A stretch of 6,945 nt of DNA, taken from contig DATMXU010000164.1 in the NCBI GenBank assembly GCA_035562355.1, positions 1 to 6,945 of the forward strand, read 5' to 3'. The position numbers were made by a program, and so were the translations under genes. Positions 1 through 3,969 of the stretch are shown one piece after another (position 1 is the stretch's first letter; each line of letters opens with the position of its first letter). Below the pieces are notes generated by a model that worked only from the letters and a program-made list of their open reading frames with translations, made no database searches and had not been told where the DNA came from. The stretch is from Pseudoflavonifractor sp035562355 (GTDB lineage: Bacteria; Bacillota; Clostridia; Oscillospirales; Oscillospiraceae).

Positions 1-30
1 TAACTGGGCTTATTGTAGCATGGTTTCATC

Positions 31-76
31 AAAAAGTAAAGAAGAAAAGCGGAGCACCCAACTAGGGTGTCCCGCT
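31..76 (-). terminator. Intrinsic terminator at the end of trmD
   Basis: Read on the minus strand, a 12-position stem (arms at 76-65 and 59-48, with one G.U pair and one A.C mismatch) closes a 5-base loop that contains the trmD TAG stop. A T-rich tail follows at 47-31 (TTTTCTTCTTTACTTTTT). This is the classic layout of a Rho-independent terminator. It ends the ylxM-to-trmD cluster directly after trmD, so no rplS follows in the same transcript. On the plus strand no T-tract follows the stem, so it should act in one direction only. Confidence 0.85.
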
Positions 77-811
77 CTCTTGCGCTAATTCCTTCAAAAG
101 TTTCTGGTCCTGCTTGGAAGAGAGGTCCAGCCGCTCAAACATATCCGGCCGCCTCTGGCGGGTGCGGAGGATGCTCATCTTCCGTCGCCAGAGGGCGATG
201 TTCTTGTGGTTGCCCGAGAGGAGAATGGGGGGAACCTGCCGGCCGTGCCACACCTCGGGCCGGGAGTACTGGGGATACTCCAGCAGGCCGTTCCAGTGGC
301 TCTCGTCCTCAAAGCACTCCGGGTCGGACAGGACGCCGGGCACCAGGCGGCACACCGCGTCGGCCACTGCCATGGCCGCGATCTCGCCCCCGGTGAGTAC
401 AAAGTCCCCCAGGGAGAGCTCCTCGTCCACGCACTCCTCCAGAAAGCGCTCGTCGACACCCTCGTAGTGTCCGCAGACCAGAATAAGGTGGTCGTATGTC
501 CGGACCAGCTCCTTCGCCTTCTCCTGGCAGAAGGTCCTGCCCGCCGGGGACAGGAAGATGGTGTGTCCCGGACCGTACGCGTCCACGATATGCCTCCAGC
601 ACTGATAGAGGGGGTCGGCCTGCATGACGGCGCCGTGGCCGCCGCCGTAGGGGTAGTCGTCCACCTGCTTTTGTTTGCTGAGGGTGTAGTCCCTGATCTG
701 GTGGGTCTCAATGCGCAGGATATCCCGCTCCTGGGCCCTGCCCAAAATGGACTCGCTGAGCACGTCCCCCACGGTGAGATCGAAGAGGGTCATGATGTCG
801 ATCCTATACAT
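62..811 (-). CDS. trmD: tRNA (guanine-37-N1)-methyltransferase TrmD
   Basis: SAM-dependent enzyme that methylates G37, next to the anticodon, in tRNAs such as those for Leu, Pro and Arg; this prevents +1 frameshifting. It acts in the cytoplasm as a dimer. The 249 residues match the family length. Visible family blocks: DDYPYGGGHGAVM (51-63), SPAGR (88-92), and the SPOUT trefoil-knot signatures CGHYEGVDER (113-122) and SLGDFVLTGGE (133-143). R155 is the counterpart of the conserved E. coli R154. LLEYPQYSRPEVW and the C-terminal VPPILLSGNH and RRPDMFERL segments also fit. The ATG at 811 gives the usual MxRIDI-TLF N-terminus and has a GGAGAG/GAGGGG purine stretch just upstream. It overlaps the end of rimM by 8 bases, implying translational coupling. 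Oddity: the position of the E. coli catalytic Asp169 aligns with Glu170, with Asp169 directly before it. The function is certain at family level. Confidence 0.97.
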   Translation of the reverse strand: MYRIDIMTLFDLTVGDVLSESILGRAQERDILRIETHQIRDYTLSKQKQVDDYPYGGGHGAVMQADPLYQCWRHIVDAYGPGHTIFLSPAGRTFCQEKAKELVRTYDHLILVCGHYEGVDERFLEECVDEELSLGDFVLTGGEIAAMAVADAVCRLVPGVLSDPECFEDESHWNGLLEYPQYSRPEVWHGRQVPPILLSGNHKNIALWRRKMSILRTRQRRPDMFERLDLSSKQDQKLLKELAQESGTP

Positions 812-1304
812 CGCTCTCCATCCCCTCGATGAGCTGTACCCGGATATAGCCGCCCTCCACGTTGGTCTCCTTTAAAAAGGCGTCCACCGCCGGGATCATA
901 TATTCGTGGGCCCCGCCCTTTACCACATAGACCTCGTGGGCCGGGGGGGTGAGGACCTCGGCAATGCTGCCCAGCACAGCGCCGCTCTCCGCGTCCCGTA
1001 CCTCCAGACCGATGAGGTCGGCCAGGAAGTGCCGCCCGTCGGGGAGCTCGACGCCGGCGCGGTCGATCTCCACGCGCCTGCCCTTCAGGCGCATGGCGGC
1101 GTTCACGTCGTCCACGCCCTCCAGCCTTGCGAGGACGCTGTTCTTGTGGGGCCGGGCGGACAGTACATTCACGGGCGCGCCGTCAATGTAAAGCGTTTTA
1201 AATTGGCAGAGGAATTCCGGCGAGTCGCACCATGAGTTGATCTTGATCTCCCCCTGCACCCCGTGGGTGTTGACGATCTCCCCAGCCTCTAGAAATTTTT
1301 TCAT
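804..1304 (-). CDS. rimM: 16S rRNA processing / 30S maturation factor RimM
   Basis: RimM binds ribosomal protein S19 and helps mature the 3' (head) domain of the 30S subunit. The N-terminal RimM beta-barrel opens with the diagnostic FLEAGEIVNTHGVQGEIKI (residues 4-22). The C-terminal PRC-barrel runs from about residue 92 (ADLIGLEVRD) to the end, with the typical PAHEVYVV and YMIPAVDAFL strands. The length of 166 residues is normal. I chose the ATG at 1304: it follows a GGAGG ribosome site by 5 bases and gives the canonical MKKFLEAG start. A TTG four codons upstream would lie on top of that site. The paired tyrosines often seen before DLIGL are His-Phe here (residues 92-93), a mild variation. 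The stop overlaps the trmD start. An intrinsic terminator lies just upstream, so expression probably depends on read-through from khpA. Confidence 0.96.
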   Translation of the reverse strand: MKKFLEAGEIVNTHGVQGEIKINSWCDSPEFLCQFKTLYIDGAPVNVLSARPHKNSVLARLEGVDDVNAAMRLKGRRVEIDRAGVELPDGRHFLADLIGLEVRDAESGAVLGSIAEVLTPPAHEVYVVKGGAHEYMIPAVDAFLKETNVEGGYIRVQLIEGMESDV

Positions 1305-1328
1305 AAGCGCCTCCAATTGCCGTATGAG

Positions 1329-1361
1329 AAAAAAGCGGCGGGGGACAGCCCCCGCCGTTTT
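1329..1361 (-). terminator. Strong intrinsic terminator/attenuator between khpA and rimM
   Basis: A perfect 9-bp GC stem (CGGCGGGGG at 1336-1344 against CCCCCGCCG at 1349-1357) closes a 4-base loop. On the minus strand it is followed by C and six Ts (1334-1329). Four A/T or G.U pairs extend the helix at its base. It starts about 10 bases after the khpA stop and ends 24 bases before the rimM ATG. The gap to rimM holds the rimM ribosome site but has no room for a promoter, so partial termination (attenuation) is more likely than a complete stop. The plus-strand side ends in TTTTCT, so weak two-way activity is possible. Confidence 0.85.
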
Positions 1362-1367
1362 CTGACG

Positions 1368-1598
1368 TCAGTCCATGATTTCTACGGTGACTCTGGTCCC
1401 GTTCTTCTGGGCGACGGAGCGCATCAGCGTGCGGATCTCCTTGGCGATGCGGCCCTGACGGCCGATCACCTTACCCATGTCGTCGGGAGCCACTCTGAGC
1501 TCCAGGACGGTCTCGTCCACGCCCGCGTGCTCGGTGACCGTCACCGCTTCGGGATGGTCCACCAGGCTCTTGGCGATATAGCTGAGCAGTTCTTTCAT
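1368..1598 (-). CDS. khpA: KH-domain RNA-binding protein KhpA (YlqC family)
   Basis: Small cytoplasmic RNA-binding protein of 76 residues made almost entirely of one KH domain. The hallmark GxxG loop is GRQG at 46-49 within MGKVIGRQGRIAKEI, flanked by the helix that continues to about residue 60. In other Firmicutes KhpA pairs with KhpB (Jag) to bind many RNAs and influences cell length and division; KhpB is not in this window. The ATG at 1598 is preceded by AAGGAGG with 5 bases between. It lies 19 bases after rpsP, the usual position in the ylxM-ffh-rpsP-khpA order. The TGA stop lies inside a TGACGTCA palindrome, and a strong terminator hairpin follows at once. The identification rests on motif, size and neighbours. 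Confidence 0.93.
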   Translation of the reverse strand: MKELLSYIAKSLVDHPEAVTVTEHAGVDETVLELRVAPDDMGKVIGRQGRIAKEIRTLMRSVAQKNGTRVTVEIMD

Positions 1599-1617
1599 GG
1601 TGCCCTCCTTATGCCGA

Positions 1618-1857
1618 TTAGATGGCGCCGGCTTTTTTCAGCAGGGCCTTCACAGTCTCGGTGGGCTGAGCGCCGGTCTTGATCCAAGCCTGGGCGCGGT
1701 CGTTGTCGACCTTGACCTCCACGGGAGTGACCAGGGGATTGTAGGTACCGATTTCCTCGATGAAACGGCCGTCACGGGGATAGCGGGAATCGGCCACAAC
1801 GATGCGATAGAACGGGGCCTTCTTGGCGCCCATGCGACGCAGTCTGATTTTAACCAT
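1618..1857 (-). CDS. rpsP: 30S ribosomal protein S16
   Basis: Component of the small ribosomal subunit body that helps assemble the 5' domain of 16S rRNA. The protein has 79 residues and shows the S16 signature near the N-terminus (IRLRRMGAKKAPFYRIVVAD, residues 4-23), then GRFIEEIGTYNPL and the C-terminal ALLKKAGAI. The start is the ATG at 1857: it has a strong GGAGGTGA ribosome site (1865-1872 on the plus strand) and gives the canonical MVKIRLRRMG. A start ten codons upstream is in frame but would place the ribosome site inside the gene. It lies 74 bases downstream of ffh and 19 bases upstream of khpA, the normal Firmicutes order. The length is at the short end of the family, with no basic C-terminal extension. 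Confidence 0.97.
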   Translation of the reverse strand: MVKIRLRRMGAKKAPFYRIVVADSRYPRDGRFIEEIGTYNPLVTPVEVKVDNDRAQAWIKTGAQPTETVKALLKKAGAI

Positions 1858-1864
1858 TGTAGAT

Positions 1865-1872
1865 TCACCTCC
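1865..1872 (-). promoter_or_regulatory. rpsP ribosome binding site
   Basis: GGAGGTGA on the minus strand, ending 7 bases before the ATG at 1857. It is nearly a full complement to the 16S rRNA 3' end, and it fixes the rpsP start at 1857 rather than at the upstream in-frame ATG at 1887. Confidence 0.85.
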
Positions 1873-1900
1873 AAATTTGATCAACAATCTCTATATGGAA

Positions 1901-1917
1901 GCGCTCCGGAAGAGCGC
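1901..1917 (-). other. Hairpin in the ffh-rpsP gap
   Basis: A perfect 6-bp GC-rich inverted repeat (GCGCTC / GAGCGC, 5-base loop) lies between the ffh stop and the rpsP ribosome site. On the minus strand it is followed by TTCCATATAG rather than a T-tract. It therefore does not look like an intrinsic terminator; an RNA processing or stability element is more likely. The 74-base gap holds nothing else apart from the ribosome site and a short TTGATCAA palindrome (1877-1884). Confidence 0.5.
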
Positions 1918-1931
1918 GAACCAACGTCCTT

Positions 1932-3302
1932 CTACTTAAAGGGAAAACCGCCTTTTCTGCCGCCCATGCGGCCCATCTTCCCCATCTTCCCCATCTTTTT
2001 CATCATCCCGCCGCCCGCCATCTGCCGGGTGAGCTGCTGCATCATCTCAAACTGCTTGAGCAGGCGGTTCACATCCACCACCTGGGTGCCGCTGCCCGCC
2101 GCGATACGCTTCTTACGGCTGCTGTTTAGGAGGCTTGGGTCGTCCCGCTCCCTGGGGGTCATGGAGAGGATGATGGCCTCGGTGCGGCCGAGAGCCTTCT
2201 CGTCCACGCTGGCCCCCTCCAGGGCCTTGGCGTTCACGCCGGGCAGCATCCCCATAATGTCGGACATGGAGCCCATACCCTTGAGCTGGACCAGCTGGTC
2301 GTAATAGTCGGTGAGGGTGAGGCGGTTTTTGCGCATCTTCTGCTCCAGCTCGGCTGCCTTCTGGAGGTCGAAGTTCTGTTGGGCCTTCTCAATGAGGGAG
2401 AGCATGTCGCCCATGCCCAGAATACGGGAGGCCATGCGGTCGGGGTGGAAGACCTCGATCTGGTCCAGCTTTTCGCCCACGCCGATGAACTTGATGGGCT
2501 TGCCGGTCACCGCCTTGATGGAGAGGGCCGCGCCGCCCCTGGCGTCGCCGTCCAGCTTGGTGAGCATCACCCCGGTCAGGTCCAGGGTCTCGTCAAAGAC
2601 CTTGGCCGCGTTCACCGCGTCCTGGCCGATCATGGCGTCCACGATGAGGAGGATCTCGGTGGGGTTGACGGCCTCCTTCATGCGCGCAAGCTCAGCCATC
2701 AGCTCGTCGTCCACATGGAGACGGCCGGCGGTGTCGATAAAGACCAGGTCGTTCCCGTGGGCCCTGGCGTGCTCGATACCCGCCCTGGCGATGGATACCG
2801 GGTCCCCCAGCCCCTGCTGAAACACGGGGACGCCCAGCTGTCCGCCCACGGTCTCAAGCTGCGCGATGGCGGCGGGGCGGAAGGTGTCGCACGCCACCAG
2901 GAGGGGCCGCTTTCCGTTTTTCTTTTTCATCAGCCCTGCCAGCTTGGCGCCGTTGGTGGTCTTGCCCGCGCCGTTGAGGCCCACCAGCATGACCACGGTG
3001 GGGGGCTTGGAGGAGATATTCAGCTTGGCGCTCTGGCCGCCCATGAGAGCGGTGAGCTCCTCGTTGACAATTTTGATGATCATCTGCGCGCTGGTCAGGC
3101 TCTCCAGCACGTCAGAGCCCACGGCCCGCTCCGTGACCTTGGCCACGAAGTCCTTGACCACCTTGAAGTTAACGTCGGCCTCCAAAAGCGCCATGCGGAT
3201 CTCGCGCATGACCTCCTTCACGTCGGCCTCGGAGAGGCGGCCCTTGCCGCGCAGCTTCTTAAAGGCGTTGGAGAGTTTTTCAGTCAATCCCTCAAAAGGC
3301 AT
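1932..3302 (-). CDS. ffh: Signal recognition particle GTPase Ffh (SRP54)
   Basis: Protein subunit of the SRP. With the SRP RNA it binds signal sequences emerging from the ribosome, and with the receptor FtsY it delivers them to the membrane. The 456 residues show the expected layout. The N domain is at 1-90 (ALLEADVNFKVVKDF). The G domain has its P-loop GLNGAGKTT at 108-116, DTFRPAA at 139-145, DTAGR at 190-194 and TKLDGDARGG at 248-257. The M domain starts near 320 and carries the RNA-binding helices (SMTPRERDDPSLLNSSRKKR, then IAAGSGT) and VNRLLKQFEMMQQ. The tail is rich in Met, Gly and Lys (MKKMGKMGKMGRMGG), typical of the family. The ATG at 3302 follows AGGAGTGA and lies 4 bases after the ylxM stop. 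Oddity: the P-loop has Asn110 and Asn117, where Ffh usually has Gln and Thr/Ser. The M domain excludes FtsY. Confidence 0.98.
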   Translation of the reverse strand: MPFEGLTEKLSNAFKKLRGKGRLSEADVKEVMREIRMALLEADVNFKVVKDFVAKVTERAVGSDVLESLTSAQMIIKIVNEELTALMGGQSAKLNISSKPPTVVMLVGLNGAGKTTNGAKLAGLMKKKNGKRPLLVACDTFRPAAIAQLETVGGQLGVPVFQQGLGDPVSIARAGIEHARAHGNDLVFIDTAGRLHVDDELMAELARMKEAVNPTEILLIVDAMIGQDAVNAAKVFDETLDLTGVMLTKLDGDARGGAALSIKAVTGKPIKFIGVGEKLDQIEVFHPDRMASRILGMGDMLSLIEKAQQNFDLQKAAELEQKMRKNRLTLTDYYDQLVQLKGMGSMSDIMGMLPGVNAKALEGASVDEKALGRTEAIILSMTPRERDDPSLLNSSRKKRIAAGSGTQVVDVNRLLKQFEMMQQLTRQMAGGGMMKKMGKMGKMGRMGGRKGGFPFK

Positions 3303-3306
3303 GGGG

Positions 3307-3663
3307 TCACTCCTGTTTCATTGCGGCCACGGCGTTTTTGATCGTGCCGACCAACTGGCCGGTGCGCATATCGTCGCTGAGATTGAGGATCTCGTCCGCG
3401 GCGCTGCCGATCAGCTCCAGCTGCTCCTGCATCTTCTGAAAGCGGCGGATGATGCCGGTCTTGTCCTCCAGCTCGGTGAGAATGCCCTCGGCCCGGACGA
3501 TCACATCCCGGACGCCCTGGCGGGTGATGTCGTAATTTTCAGCAATCTCGGCAAGGGAGAGGTCCTCATTATAATAGAGGTCGTAGAACTCTCTCTGCCG
3601 CTCGGTGAGCATATCCCCATAGAAGTCGAACAGCAGGGCCATGCGATAAGCCTGATTCTTCAC
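3307..3663 (-). CDS. ylxM: YlxM-like HTH protein (UPF0122), putative SRP-associated regulator
   Basis: Member of the YlxM family, almost always encoded directly before ffh and thought to modulate the SRP; in Streptococcus it binds SRP components. The 118 residues start with the family pattern RMALLFDFYGDMLTERQRE (7-25). A helix-turn-helix like sigma-factor region 4 follows (DLSLAEIAENYDITRQGVRD, about 34-53), then a helical C-terminal half that may form a coiled coil. I chose the GTG at 3663, which has GGAAGGGGG 8 bases upstream; a TTG at 3666 is the alternative. A longer frame begins with an ATG at 3768, but its first 35 codons run through the -35 and -10 boxes of the promoter, so that start cannot be on the mRNA. 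The stop is 4 bases from the ffh start, and the ffh ribosome site overlaps it. Confidence 0.92.
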   Translation of the reverse strand: MKNQAYRMALLFDFYGDMLTERQREFYDLYYNEDLSLAEIAENYDITRQGVRDVIVRAEGILTELEDKTGIIRRFQKMQEQLELIGSAADEILNLSDDMRTGQLVGTIKNAVAAMKQE

Positions 3664-3687
3664 CAATGGCGCCCCCTTCCGTTTTCC

Positions 3688-3707
3688 GTAAAGTATTATA
3701 GCTTTAC
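3688..3707. repeat. Perfect inverted repeat next to the divergent promoters
   Basis: GTAAAG and CTTTAC separated by 8 AT-rich bases. If the minus-strand transcript starts near 3710-3712, as its -10 box predicts, this dyad forms a hairpin at the very 5' end of the ylxM-ffh mRNA. It could stabilise the RNA or act as a protein operator. The distal arm also overlaps the -35 box of the possible plus-strand promoter. Confidence 0.45.
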
Positions 3708-3732
3708 AACGAAAATTATCATACAATATTTT
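3703..3732 (+). promoter_or_regulatory. Possible plus-strand promoter for the glucan synthase gene
   Basis: TTTACA (3703-3708) and TATTTT (3727-3732) are separated by 18 bases, with 5/6 and 4/6 matches to the sigma-A boxes. It would start RNA near 3739 and leave a leader of about 230 bases before the ATG at 3970. It overlaps the stronger opposing promoter, so the two could not be occupied together. AT-rich DNA yields such matches by chance, hence the low confidence. Confidence 0.3.
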
Positions 3733-3746
3733 GTGGTCTTTGTCAA
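3718..3746 (-). promoter_or_regulatory. Sigma-A promoter of the ylxM-ffh-rpsP operon
   Basis: On the minus strand, a perfect -35 box TTGACA (3746-3741) is separated by exactly 17 bases from TATGAT (3723-3718), a 5/6 match to the -10 consensus. The predicted start is near 3710-3712, giving a 5' untranslated region of about 48 bases that ends in the ylxM ribosome site. This is the strongest promoter in the window and suits a constitutive, highly expressed translation operon. Confidence 0.88.
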
Positions 3747-3806
3747 GAACAGATTTCATGTTCCGCATGTTTTCCTCATCCGATGTCGCGCTGCCGGAGA
3801 CAGGCG

Positions 3807-3911
3807 ATGCCGGCCGCCGTCAGTGCCATGGCGAGGACTGTCGGTTTCCTCTTTAAGGAAAGCGCGTTCTTGCGCGTCTCTCCCGTCACAGGGCGGGAGG
3901 CATATGAATAA
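3807..3911 (+). CDS. Doubtful small ORF in the glucan synthase leader (34 codons)
   Basis: The ATG at 3807 follows GGAGA with 6 bases between and opens a 34-residue frame starting MPAAVSAMARTVGFLF and ending in TAA. An ATG eight codons earlier (3783) is in frame but lacks a ribosome site. I recognise no family. The frame's stop overlaps the start of the next tiny ORF in the pattern ATGAATAA, which would allow coupled translation. Nothing beyond ribosome-site geometry supports it; it may be chance in GC-rich DNA. Confidence 0.2.
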   Translation: MPAAVSAMARTVGFLFKESAFLRVSPVTGREAYE

Positions 3912-3951
3912 TCCCATCCCGTCGGGAAAAACTGGCATGGAATCGGAATAA
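3904..3951 (+). CDS. Doubtful 15-codon leader ORF before the glucan synthase gene
   Basis: The ATG at 3904 is preceded by a strong GGGAGG, but only 3 bases away, which is closer than optimal. It encodes MNNPIPSGKTGMESE and ends in TAA 18 bases before the synthase ATG. It overlaps the preceding 34-codon frame by 8 bases. It could be a regulatory leader peptide. It has no run of one amino acid and no terminator-like hairpin behind it, so classic amino-acid attenuation is not suggested. Confidence 0.22.
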   Translation: MNNPIPSGKTGMESE

Positions 3952-3969
3952 CGGCATGGGAGAATGAGC

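Larger units (their letters stand above)
3664..3969. other. Divergent intergenic region between ylxM and the glucan synthase gene
   Basis: About 306 bases with no confident gene. The ylxM-side third (about 3680-3770) is AT-rich and holds a near-consensus promoter for the minus-strand operon, an inverted repeat at 3688-3707 and a possible plus-strand promoter. The rest (about 3775-3960) is GC-rich like coding DNA. It has a short hairpin at 3845-3861 (TTTCCT/AGGAAA) and two overlapping tiny ORFs on the plus strand. No terminator of either strand is evident in it, as expected for a head-to-head gene pair. Confidence 0.7.

Noticed and set aside
206..832. Plus-strand frame of 208 codons opposite trmD
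   Set aside because: Antisense shadow of a complete TrmD; no ribosome site or known domain.
1363..1370. TGACGTCA palindrome at the khpA stop
   Set aside because: It coincides with the coding end and TGA stop of khpA; an 8-base palindrome here is unremarkable and no bacterial operator of that kind is suggested.
2379..3341. Plus-strand frames opposite ffh, including ones reaching 3951
   Set aside because: They are antisense to an unambiguous Ffh and the translations carry no family motif.
3845..3861. TTTCCT/AGGAAA hairpin in the synthase leader as a terminator or riboswitch part
   Set aside because: The stem is only 6 AT-rich pairs, has no T-tract on either strand, and I could not match the leader to any known riboswitch.
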